Shown: positions 7,381-14,057 of the stretch, piece after piece
Position numbering within the stretch: position 1 is the first letter of the stretch
Layout: each line of letters opens with the position of its first letter
NCBI GenBank assembly: GCA_002340405.1
Contig: DDLZ01000117.1
Span: 1-16,232, forward strand
Origin: Bacteroidales bacterium UBA2559
GTDB lineage: Bacteria; Bacteroidota; Bacteroidia; Bacteroidales; Bacteroidaceae
Reading direction: 5' to 3'
DNA: 16,232 nucleotides
Notes under the pieces: generated by a model
The model's input: the letters and a program-made list of their open reading frames with translations, nothing else
Told to the model about the DNA's origin: nothing
The model's database searches: none
Translations under genes and position numbers: made by a program

Positions 7381-8519
7381 TGAAAAAGGAGGAGAAAAGA
7401 CCTGTATCAAGTATGCCTGCCAAAATTTCAGTGAATTTCTGTCGGGTTATTCTCGGATTGGTATTCATGTTTTCGGGAGTCGTCAAGGCTATTGACCCTG
7501 TAGGTACACAGATAAAGTTCGCCGATTACATGAGTGCGTTTGGTCTGGGCAGTCTCTTTTCCGACAATACTCTGCTTATTTTTGCATGTCTCTTAGCCGG
7601 ATTTGAGCTGCTTTTGGGTATCTATATGACCATGGGTGCCTATATCAGGGGAACATCGTTTCTGATAGCTCTTTTTATGCTTGCGGTGACCCCTTTCACG
7701 CTCTATTTGGCGTTGAAAAACCCCGTAGATGATTGCGGTTGTTTTGGCGATGTCATTATACTCACCAACTGGCAGACCTTTTGGAAAAATGTATTTCTGC
7801 TGGCTTTGGCTCTCTATGTCTTCATCAGGCGCAGACTCTCGGTGCCTTTTGTGGTAGAGGAGATACAGTGGGTGCTGACCCTGGTCTCTGCCATAATCAT
7901 AGTAAAGTTTCTTGCCGGGAATATAAACCATCTGCCTTTGCTTGACTTCAAACCGTACAAGACGGGAACCGACCTTCGGCAAGCTGTTCTGAACGGTCAA
8001 AACCCGGAGATGGCGGATTTTTTCATAATGGACGGGAACCTGGATGATGTGACCAAGGATATACTCGGATATGAGGGTTACACATTTCTGCTTGTATCGC
8101 CCTATTTGGAGAGTGCCAACGAAAGGAATATTGATCTTATAAACGATATATATGACTATTGTGTGAAGTACGGATACCGTATGTATTGTCTGACCTCATC
8201 GGGAAGCGGTGTCATACGCGAATGGAGCGATAACACCGGAGCCGAATACAGCTTCCTTCACGGCGACGATATACCGCTCCAGACTATGGTGCGTGCCAAT
8301 CCCGGTTTGGTGCTGCTACACGATGGTGTAATCGTTAACAAATGGAGTCATTTGAACATTCCAAAAGAGAGTGATCTGGAGGGTCCGCTGGAGAGTGTGG
8401 AAACAGGTATGTTCCCGGCATTCGATCCTTTGAAGACGGTTCAGGGAGTGGCGCTGCTCTTCCTGATGCCTCTGCTGCTTTTGGGACTGATATCGCTTTT
8501 AAAATCGAAAATCCAATAA
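7380..8519 (+). CDS. DoxX/MauE-like membrane protein with thioredoxin-like domain (BT_3928-type)
   Basis: This 379-residue protein probably resides in the inner membrane. A DoxX/MauE-type four-helix unit is visible: segments at about 20-38, 63-85, 90-112 and 133-149, with a cysteine motif DDCGCFGD (C119, C121) between the third and fourth. A further segment lies at about 162-179 and another at the C-terminus (355-375). Between these, residues 215-345 resemble a thioredoxin fold: a strand YTFLLVSP (234-241), a helix, and NPGLVLLHDGVIVNKW (307-322) in the cis-proline/edge-strand style. The place where CxxC would stand reads YLESAN and has no cysteine. I recall this family being named after B. 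thetaiotaomicron BT_3928, next to tpiA as here. The ATG at 7380 overlaps the preceding stop; a TTG one codon earlier is less likely. Redox work at the membrane is a guess. Confidence 0.75.
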   Translation: MKKEEKRPVSSMPAKISVNFCRVILGLVFMFSGVVKAIDPVGTQIKFADYMSAFGLGSLFSDNTLLIFACLLAGFELLLGIYMTMGAYIRGTSFLIALFMLAVTPFTLYLALKNPVDDCGCFGDVIILTNWQTFWKNVFLLALALYVFIRRRLSVPFVVEEIQWVLTLVSAIIIVKFLAGNINHLPLLDFKPYKTGTDLRQAVLNGQNPEMADFFIMDGNLDDVTKDILGYEGYTFLLVSPYLESANERNIDLINDIYDYCVKYGYRMYCLTSSGSGVIREWSDNTGAEYSFLHGDDIPLQTMVRANPGLVLLHDGVIVNKWSHLNIPKESDLEGPLESVETGMFPAFDPLKTVQGVALLFLMPLLLLGLISLLKSKIQ

Positions 8520-8537
8520 CAAAAAATAATAGAAGAT

Positions 8538-9299
8538 ATGAGAAAAAAAATTGTTGCCGGAAACTGGAAGATGAACAAGAACCTTCAGGAGGGAATAGCT
8601 CTTGCCACAGAGCTTAGTGTTATGCTGGCTGCCGACAAACCCGCTTGTGATGTGATTATCGGTACACCCTTTATACACCTTGCGAAGATTTCGGAGGTGA
8701 TTGACCATAAAAATATACGGCTTTCGGCACAGAATTGCGCCGACAAGGCATCGGGAGCATACACAGGCGAGGTGTCGGCCGAAATGGTGAAATCAACCGG
8801 CGCCGAATATGTGATTCTGGGTCACTCGGAGCGTCGCGAGTATTACAAAGAGACATATGATATTCTGAAGGAGAAGGTTCAGCTGGCTCTTGCCAATGGT
8901 CTGAAGGTGATCTTTTGCATAGGCGAATCGCTAGATGAGCGTGAGAAGGGGATCCAGAATCAGGTCGTCAAGGCCGAGCTTGAGGGTTCGGTATTCAATC
9001 TTTCAGCCGATGCGTTCAAAAACATTGTCATAGCTTACGAACCGATTTGGGCTATAGGCACAGGTAAGACCGCTACTGCGGAGCAGGCTGAGGAGATCCA
9101 TGCCTACATCCGTTCGGTCATAGCCGAAAAATATGGCAGGCAGATAGCCGAAGAGACCTCCATTCTTTACGGCGGATCGTGCAAGCCTTCAAATGCCGCC
9201 GAGCTTTTTTCAAAGCCCGATATTGATGGCGGTCTGATAGGAGGCGCTTCGCTGAAAGCTGCCGATTTCAAGGGTATTATTGACGCCTGGAAGAGATGA
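8538..9299 (+). CDS. tpiA: triose-phosphate isomerase
   Basis: TpiA interconverts dihydroxyacetone phosphate and glyceraldehyde 3-phosphate in glycolysis and gluconeogenesis. The 253-residue TIM barrel carries all catalytic parts: NWKMN with K11, GHSERR with H96, [14 protein letters not shown] with E168 followed by the mobile loop 6, the YGGS loop, and the C-terminal GGLIGGASL phosphate-binding loop. The length is normal for the family. It starts 18 bases after the DoxX-type gene in A/T-rich sequence and its stop overlaps the next start (ATGA). It is the only central-carbon gene in a run otherwise made of envelope and folate genes. Confidence 0.97.
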   Translation: MRKKIVAGNWKMNKNLQEGIALATELSVMLAADKPACDVIIGTPFIHLAKISEVIDHKNIRLSAQNCADKASGAYTGEVSAEMVKSTGAEYVILGHSERREYYKETYDILKEKVQLALANGLKVIFCIGESLDEREKGIQNQVVKAELEGSVFNLSADAFKNIVIAYEPIWAIGTGKTATAEQAEEIHAYIRSVIAEKYGRQIAEETSILYGGSCKPSNAAELFSKPDIDGGLIGGASLKAADFKGIIDAWKR

Positions 9300-9748
9300 A
9301 AAGGACAGGATTGCTTTTTTCCCTGCTCCTCATTACAGTCCTGAGCAGTGCCCAGACGAGGACTCTGATCCAGGATTTGGAAAGGGATGTTCAGGGAAAA
9401 GGTCAAATTCGTATCAACAGGGACGTACGTCTGGACAGTCTGATAGGTTATGTCTCCGATGTACAGTCGGGAGCTTTTATTAAGGCTAAGGGCTACAGGG
9501 TACAGGTATATTCGGGAAACAACACCAGAGCCTCAAGGGACAAGGCCAATGAGATTGCCGGATATATCCGCAACAAGTATCCCGACCTCCCGGTTTACAC
9601 CTATTTCAGATCGCCGCGCAGATTATGTGTCGTGGGTGATTTTCTCTCGATTGAAGAGGCTCACGAGACTATGCGTATGATCAAGAAGGAGACGCCCTAT
9701 AAGGAGATATTTATTTTACCAAATCAGGAGATACAGATACCGCTATGA
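9296..9748 (+). CDS. secreted SPOR-domain protein
   Basis: SPOR domains bind glycan strands of peptidoglycan that lack stem peptides, commonly at division sites. The 150-residue protein has a signal peptide (about 1-20, ending SSAQ), a short linker with a DSLI element, and one SPOR domain at about 66-141 (GYRVQVYSG to YKEIFILPN). The domain includes the [10 protein letters not shown] helix and the [15 protein letters not shown] segment typical of the fold. No lipobox cysteine is seen, so it is likely periplasmic and soluble. It overlaps tpiA and folE in ATGA junctions, which suggests coupled translation. Its function beyond cell-wall binding is unknown. Confidence 0.87.
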   Translation: MKRTGLLFSLLLITVLSSAQTRTLIQDLERDVQGKGQIRINRDVRLDSLIGYVSDVQSGAFIKAKGYRVQVYSGNNTRASRDKANEIAGYIRNKYPDLPVYTYFRSPRRLCVVGDFLSIEEAHETMRMIKKETPYKEIFILPNQEIQIPL

Positions 9749-10335
9749 GTAGTCTGAGAGCTTATTACGATGAGGATTCTCCAAAGTTGCTTGCCCTGAA
9801 AAGGCATTTTGAGGACATTTTGCAGATAATAGAGCCGGACGCAGGGCGTGAAGGGCTTGTCAGAACCCCTTTACGTGTTGCAAAGGCGCTTCTGGACTTT
9901 ACCGGCGGTTATTACATTGATCCGGCTGCCATTTTGAAATCGGCGATGTTCAAAGAGGATTACAGCCAGATGGTCATAGTAAAGGATATTGATTTCTATT
10001 CACTGTGCGAACATCATATGCTGCCGTTTTACGGTAAAGCTCATGTGGCCTATATCCCCAACGGATATATTACCGGGTTGAGCAAGATAGCCCGTGTTGT
10101 CGATGTCTTCGCACGCCGTCTTCAGGTTCAGGAGCGTATGACACTGCAGATAAAGGAGTGCATTCAGGAGACTTTGCAGCCGCTTGGCGTTATGGTGGTC
10201 ATTGAGGCCAGCCATATCTGCATGCAGATGCGTGGAGCCGAGAAGCCGAACTCTGTGACTACTACGTCGGACTTTACCGGCGCTTTTAATCGCGCCAAGA
10301 CCCGCGAAGAGTTTATGAATCTTATAACAAGGTAA
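9745..10335 (+). CDS. folE: GTP cyclohydrolase I (type IA)
   Basis: FolE converts GTP to 7,8-dihydroneopterin triphosphate, the first step of folate synthesis. The 196-residue length fits the family's catalytic core. The zinc ligands are present as C88 and H91 in [10 protein letters not shown] and C159 in [24 protein letters not shown] near 34-49 and [22 protein letters not shown] (in two runs, 112-133) are signature blocks. The start overlaps the SPOR gene stop in ATGA. An AGGAG at 9726-9730 is 14 bases from the start, too far for a good Shine-Dalgarno site. It is the last gene of the run, convergent with dnaG, and a terminator hairpin lies about 80 bases past its stop. Confidence 0.97.
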   Translation: MSSLRAYYDEDSPKLLALKRHFEDILQIIEPDAGREGLVRTPLRVAKALLDFTGGYYIDPAAILKSAMFKEDYSQMVIVKDIDFYSLCEHHMLPFYGKAHVAYIPNGYITGLSKIARVVDVFARRLQVQERMTLQIKECIQETLQPLGVMVVIEASHICMQMRGAEKPNSVTTTSDFTGAFNRAKTREEFMNLITR

Positions 10336-10402
10336 AACTAGAGTTTCTCGTTTCGATAGTTGTTAGGTTCCGATTTGTTTGGTTTCAACAGTTCGTTCGG
10401 TT

Positions 10403-12445
10403 TTATAGATTGACAACGCGCTCGCCCAGTTTTTTGGCGAGTGCGTTTCTTGTTTTAAGCAGATCCTGGTAATGTGTCTGTACCTGTTTAAGCTTATCGG
10501 CTGAGTCCAAAATTTCCGGATCCTGAAGCATCTTCTCGGTCTTGCGTATCTCAAGACGTATCAATTCCATCTGATAATCGGCCATTATATGGGTTGTGAG
10601 TTCAAACAGTCTGGAATCATCGCTTCCCGGTGTGGATGACTTGAACAGGTCACTCAACTGGTAGCGATCTTCCATAAGACCGGTTGCCGTAAGGCTGACA
10701 AAGTGCTCAGGGTGGGAGATAAAGAATCGTTCGCTGTCAAATCCCGGTTCTTCACCATGCTCTTTGTAAAGCTGTATAAAACGTTTATAGACAGGATGAT
10801 GGAATTCAAGTCCGTCGTTTTCCAAAGACTGCAGTATAAACCGGCCTACTGTTATGGCGCGCGGTCCCTCATCGGTGTCAACCATACAGAAAGTTCTGTT
10901 TGCATACCGGACTATCAGTTTTGAGAGCAGTCGCTCCTTCTCCATTATCGGACCCAGATTCTGTTGTTTGAGTTTGCGGATATCCTGTCGGAGTTGCTCT
11001 TCCGGTGACAGTTCAGGTTCTATTCCGTCATCGGTTTGGGCTGCCGAAGCATTCTCTCCGGTATTGCCGGCAACATTGCCGGAGGTCCCGGATACCGGCA
11101 ACTGCTCCCCGGCCGTTGCCGGAGTCTGCACAGCAGGTCGGTATTGTTCACGCTGTCGCTTATTGACATCGGCTATCAGCAGACGCTCGTCAACTTTCAA
11201 AAGCTGGCTGCAGTCGGTAATATATACAGACCTTACTATGGGGTCCTGAATAACCGATATGCTTCTCGTTATCTCCTTTATGAGTTCTGACCGGCTAATA
11301 GGGTCATCGGCAGCATCGGACATGAGCAGGTTGACTTTGAACCTGATGAAATCAACCTGATGTTTGTTAATGTATTGCCGAAAGGCAGTGGCGTTGTGTT
11401 TTTGTGCAAAACTGTCGGGGTCCTCACCGTCGGGCAGGAGCAAAACCTTGACGTTCATGCCTTCGGCCAGCAGCATGTCAATTCCACGTATGGATGCCTT
11501 GATGCCGGCCGGGTCACCGTCATAAAGGACGGTAATGTTGTTTGTAAAACGGCGTATGAGGCGTATCTGTCCCGCTGTGAGCGCAGTGCCGCTTGATGCG
11601 ACCACATTCTCTACTCCCGCCTGAAACATGGATATGACATCGGTATATCCTTCGACAAGGAAACAGCGGTCCTGTCGGACAATGGCCTGTTTGGCGAAAT
11701 AGATTCCGTAAAGCTCCCTGCTTTTGGAATATATTACCGATTCCGGCGAGTTGACATATTTTGCCGTTTTGGCCTTACTGTTCATTATCCTTCCGCCGAA
11801 AGCCACTATCTTGCCTGAGAGCGAATGGATAGGAAATATCACACGGCCCCTGAAGCGGTCCAGCAGTGTCCCGTCCTCCCTTTCTAAACAGACTCCGGCT
11901 TTTACAAGGTTCTCTTTCGTGTAACCTTTTTTCAGGGCCAGACCGGCCAGTGCATCAGGATCATTGGTGGAGTATCCTAATTGGAACTTCTCAATTATGT
12001 CGTCCCGAAAACCCCGTTTATGGAAATAGGCCATTCCCACAGCCTTACCTTTAGGGGTATGCAGTGTCTGGGTAAAAAAATCTTTTGCAAACTGATTGAC
12101 CACGAAAAGCGATTCTCTCTCATTTTGCAATGCTCTCTCAGTATCGGTAAGTTCACGTCTTTGGAAGGGGATGCCGTATTTATCCGCCAGCCATTCGGCG
12201 GCATCGTAAAACGACATCTGTTCATGCTCCATTAGAAAATGTATGACATTTCCGCCTTTGCCGCAACTGAAACATTTACATATTCCTTTTGCCGGAGAAA
12301 CATAGAATGAAGGTGTTTTTTCGTTATGGAAAGGACAAAGACCAACATAATTTACACCCCGTTTGCGCAGGGTGACAAATTCCGATACCACATTGACTAT
12401 GTTGGCCGCATCGAGAATGCGTTCGATGGTAAATTGGTCAATCAT
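10403..12445 (-). CDS. dnaG: DNA primase
   Basis: DnaG lays RNA primers for replication. From the ATG at 12445 it has 680 residues. The zinc-binding domain shows C37, H40, C58 and C61 (CPFH and CFSC), followed by the RNA polymerase domain with FRGRVIFPIH (198-207). The TOPRIM part has the catalytic E265 in LVEGYTDV and D309/D311 in LYDGDPAG. A Gly/Ala/Thr-rich linker at about 435-485 leads to a C-terminal domain (about 495-680) that should bind the DnaB helicase. A TTG three codons upstream extends the frame, but MIDQ is the usual start in this group and the TTG overlaps a promoter box. The gene converges on folE, whose terminator lies in the dnaG tail. No terminator for dnaG itself is obvious. 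Confidence 0.96.
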   Translation of the reverse strand: MIDQFTIERILDAANIVNVVSEFVTLRKRGVNYVGLCPFHNEKTPSFYVSPAKGICKCFSCGKGGNVIHFLMEHEQMSFYDAAEWLADKYGIPFQRRELTDTERALQNERESLFVVNQFAKDFFTQTLHTPKGKAVGMAYFHKRGFRDDIIEKFQLGYSTNDPDALAGLALKKGYTKENLVKAGVCLEREDGTLLDRFRGRVIFPIHSLSGKIVAFGGRIMNSKAKTAKYVNSPESVIYSKSRELYGIYFAKQAIVRQDRCFLVEGYTDVISMFQAGVENVVASSGTALTAGQIRLIRRFTNNITVLYDGDPAGIKASIRGIDMLLAEGMNVKVLLLPDGEDPDSFAQKHNATAFRQYINKHQVDFIRFKVNLLMSDAADDPISRSELIKEITRSISVIQDPIVRSVYITDCSQLLKVDERLLIADVNKRQREQYRPAVQTPATAGEQLPVSGTSGNVAGNTGENASAAQTDDGIEPELSPEEQLRQDIRKLKQQNLGPIMEKERLLSKLIVRYANRTFCMVDTDEGPRAITVGRFILQSLENDGLEFHHPVYKRFIQLYKEHGEEPGFDSERFFISHPEHFVSLTATGLMEDRYQLSDLFKSSTPGSDDSRLFELTTHIMADYQMELIRLEIRKTEKMLQDPEILDSADKLKQVQTHYQDLLKTRNALAKKLGERVVNL
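10415..10456 (+). terminator. intrinsic terminator of the folE operon, inside dnaG
   Basis: Left arm AACGCGCTCGCC (10415-10426) pairs with right arm GGCGAGTGCGTT (10436-10447) as a 12-base-pair stem with a single G-U pair at 10420/10442. The loop is nine bases and a T-rich tail, TTTCTTGTTTT, runs from 10446 to 10456. On the minus strand the G-U pair becomes an A-C mismatch and no T tract follows, so it works for folE only. It lies wholly within the last codons of dnaG. Confidence 0.75.
11064..11122. repeat. cluster of TTGCCGG motifs in both orientations in the dnaG linker
   Basis: Five copies of TTGCCGG or its complement occur within 59 bases: 11064-11070, 11067-11073 (together the palindrome TTGCCGGCAA), 11076-11082, 11095-11101 and 11116-11122. 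They encode the flexible Gly/Thr/Ala linker of DnaG. Slippage within a tolerant linker is the simplest explanation. Confidence 0.55.
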
Positions 12446-12451
12446 ATTATA

Positions 12452-12459
12452 CAAAAATA
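12452..12459 (-). promoter_or_regulatory. candidate -7 promoter box for dnaG
   Basis: On the minus strand this reads TATTTTTG, matching TAnnTTTG. It ends only six bases before the dnaG ATG, so the transcript would be nearly leaderless. There is no TTTG at the -33 distance. The surrounding sequence is T-rich, so chance is possible. Confidence 0.3.
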
Positions 12460-12512
12460 CAAAAAAAGGAGTGGGAATAGCCGTTTTAAAAAATATTATG
12501 ACTATTTTTTTT

Positions 12513-12541
12513 ATTGTATTTCAGAAAAAGTACTTACTTTG
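12513..12541 (+). promoter_or_regulatory. candidate promoter of the AraC-type regulator operon
   Basis: ATTG at 12513-12516 and TTACTTTG at 12534-12541 resemble the Bacteroidota -33 TTTG and -7 TAnnTTTG elements, with 17 bases between them. The predicted start near 12545 leaves a leader of about 15-17 bases. The match is imperfect in both boxes (one mismatch each). Confidence 0.4.
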
Positions 12542-12557
12542 TAAGCACAATTTACAA
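12533..12557. promoter_or_regulatory. overlapping inverted repeats, possible operator
   Basis: Two inverted repeats share a half-site. CTTAC (12533-12537) with GTAAG (12541-12545) spans the -7 box, and TTGTAA (12539-12544) with TTACAA (12552-12557) spans the predicted transcript start. The second ends four bases before the regulator ATG. Their position would suit repression of the promoter. The binding protein is unknown. Confidence 0.35.
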
Positions 12558-12561
12558 CCAA

Positions 12562-12990
12562 ATGAAAGAAAAAGCTAAACCTTACAAAATTACGGCAAAA
12601 GTCGAGAAGAAAGCTGATTATAGGTACTTAATCCGCGCTGAACTCGCAGACGAGCTGTATGACCGGATTCTGACTGTTTTAATAGCGCAGAAGAAGTACC
12701 GTGATCCTGATTATTCAGCCAGACAGTTGGCTAAGGATTTAGGGACCAACCCTCGCTATCTGTCAGCGGTGATCAATTCAAGATTTGGAATGAATTATTC
12801 CAATCTGGTGAACGGATGTAGAATACGTGATGCTGTCCACATGTTGGTGGACAAACGTTATTTGGACAAGACAATGGAGGAGATAGGAAAAATGTGCGGT
12901 TTTGCCAATCGCCAATCTTTCTATGCCGCTTTCTACAAGGAAAAGGGTGAGGCTCCTCATCAGTACAAAAAACGGCATATAAACAGTTGA
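12562..12990 (+). CDS. stand-alone AraC-type helix-turn-helix regulator
   Basis: From the ATG at 12562 this is a 142-residue cytosolic protein that is almost entirely an AraC/XylS DNA-binding domain. The first helix-turn-helix is at about 53-72 (YSARQLAKDLGTNPRYLSAVIN) and the second at about 104-126, with the family hallmark MEEIGKMCGFANRQSFYAAFYKEKGEAPHQYKKR split over 105-138. A basic N-terminal 50 residues shows no known ligand- or signal-binding domain, so any input must come from another protein or from its own level. The longer frame from a TTG at 12514 would run through the promoter and is rejected. The gene heads a run with an alkylation-repair-like gene 16 bases downstream. Targets are unknown; the inverted repeats just upstream make autoregulation possible. 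Confidence 0.8.
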   Translation: MKEKAKPYKITAKVEKKADYRYLIRAELADELYDRILTVLIAQKKYRDPDYSARQLAKDLGTNPRYLSAVINSRFGMNYSNLVNGCRIRDAVHMLVDKRYLDKTMEEIGKMCGFANRQSFYAAFYKEKGEAPHQYKKRHINS

Positions 12991-13006
12991 AGTGCCAGTA
13001 GCAAAA

Positions 13007-13567
13007 ATGTCGGTAGAGGAACAGATTCTTGAAATAAACAGGATGCTAAGGCTCTCAATGAACGGTGTGGTATCGGAGAGCATGAGAGAGAAAGGTATAG
13101 GATACCGATTGAATTTCGGAGTAAGCCTTCCCCAAATTAAAGAGATAGCATCGAAACTGGAGAAAGACAGTAATCTGGCAATTGCATTATGGAAGGAGGA
13201 TGTTCGTGAATACAAGATGTTGGCGGCACTGCTTTATCCTGCCGACGAGTTTCAGCCCGACATGGCTGATCTTTGGGTCAGTCAGATAGAATACCCCGAT
13301 CTTGCTGAAGTTTGCTCAATGTATCTCTTCAGCAAGATGGAGGGTGCATCGGTTACGGCATTCCGTTGGATTGCCTCCGATGCGGAAATGCCCCGATACT
13401 GCGGATTCTTGGTGCTGGCTAACATGTTGCGCCGGGGCAATCGTATGGGGGATCGTTTTGTAATGGAGCTAAAGGACCAGGCGGCAGTTGCCATATCGGA
13501 AGGAGATCTGCTTCCGGCTCGGGCGGCAAGGGCTGCTTTGGCTCTTCTTGAGAGAGATAATGGATAG
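13007..13567 (+). CDS. AlkD-like DNA alkylation repair (HEAT-repeat) protein
   Basis: This 186-residue, all-helical protein resembles the DNA_alkylation family, whose AlkD members are HEAT-like glycosylases that remove alkylated bases. The recognisable blocks are GVSLPQIKEIASKL near 38-51, LAIALWKEDVREYKMLAALL (57-76), and DLWVSQIEYPDLAEVCS near 88-104, with W90 and D98 spaced much like the aromatic and acidic residues of the AlkD pocket. The protein is shorter than classic AlkD, which is about 235 residues, so activity is not assured. A GTG at 12992 would add five residues; the ATG at 13007 is preferred. Its last eight bases overlap the Fur-family gene. Family assignment comes from pattern similarity only, so confidence is moderate. 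Confidence 0.6.
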   Translation: MSVEEQILEINRMLRLSMNGVVSESMREKGIGYRLNFGVSLPQIKEIASKLEKDSNLAIALWKEDVREYKMLAALLYPADEFQPDMADLWVSQIEYPDLAEVCSMYLFSKMEGASVTAFRWIASDAEMPRYCGFLVLANMLRRGNRMGDRFVMELKDQAAVAISEGDLLPARAARAALALLERDNG

Positions 13568-14057
13568 AGATGAAGAGATCAGGCAGGCAGGTCGTATCCT
13601 GACCGAGTATCTGCGTGTAAACGGCCTTAGGAAGACACAGGAAAGGAGTGCACTTTTGGATGCTATCTATATGTATGACGGTTATTTCACTCCTGATTTG
13701 TTGTCCTATGATATGTCAGAAAAATGGAATTTCCGTGTCTGCAGGGCAACTGTTTACAACAATCTTGCACTTTTTGAGGATGCGGGTTTGGTGCGTAAGG
13801 TATGGCTTAACGGCGAACCGAAGTATCAGAAGATATGGAATAACAATTACGGGATCCATCTTATATGTTCAGGTTGTGGTTCGGTGACCGATTGTAATGA
13901 TGAGAAGGTGCGCCGGCAGATTGAAGAGATGAGAAAAAGGAGGTTCATCATGTCAGGTTATTCGCTCTATATTTATGGTCATTGTGTAAAATGTGCGGCT
14001 GCACTGAGGAGAAAACAGAGAAAGATGGAAAAGATATATAATAACAAAAAAAGATGA
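13560..14057 (+). CDS. Fur-family transcriptional regulator
   Basis: Fur-family proteins are dimeric, metal- or peroxide-responsive repressors. The 165-residue protein has the winged-helix part at about 10-85, with the recognition helix in CRATVYNNLALFEDAGLVRKV (split across 61-81), and a dimerisation part holding two CxxC pairs, C103/C106 and C142/C145, which form the structural zinc site. The histidine-rich stretch that precedes the first CxxC in iron-sensing Fur (HHDH) is replaced by NNNYGIH, leaving only H100 and H141 nearby. The C-terminus is lysine rich. It overlaps the AlkD-like gene by eight bases and purA by four (ATGA). The signal it senses cannot be named: Fur, Zur, PerR or a divergent member are all possible. 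Confidence 0.87.
   Translation: MDRDEEIRQAGRILTEYLRVNGLRKTQERSALLDAIYMYDGYFTPDLLSYDMSEKWNFRVCRATVYNNLALFEDAGLVRKVWLNGEPKYQKIWNNNYGIHLICSGCGSVTDCNDEKVRRQIEEMRKRRFIMSGYSLYIYGHCVKCAAALRRKQRKMEKIYNNKKR

Noticed and set aside
9726..9730. AGGAG as the Shine-Dalgarno site for folE
   Set aside because: It is 14 bases from the ATG, too far; coupling through the ATGA overlap is more likely.
10335..10346. AAACTAGAGTTT just after folE as a terminator
   Set aside because: The stem is only 4-5 A/T-rich pairs and no T tract follows; the hairpin at 10415-10456 is far stronger.
10336..10402. Terminator for dnaG in the convergent spacer
   Set aside because: On the minus strand I found no GC-rich stem followed by a T run; inverted repeats in the folE tail also lack a T tail.
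12446..12454. Upstream TTG start for dnaG (three extra codons)
   Set aside because: The TTG overlaps a promoter-like box, and the ATG at 12445 gives the MIDQ start usual for this group.
12514..12561. Longer frame for the AraC-type regulator starting at a TTG
   Set aside because: It would translate the promoter and inverted repeats; the ATG at 12562 begins a normal, lysine-rich N-terminus.
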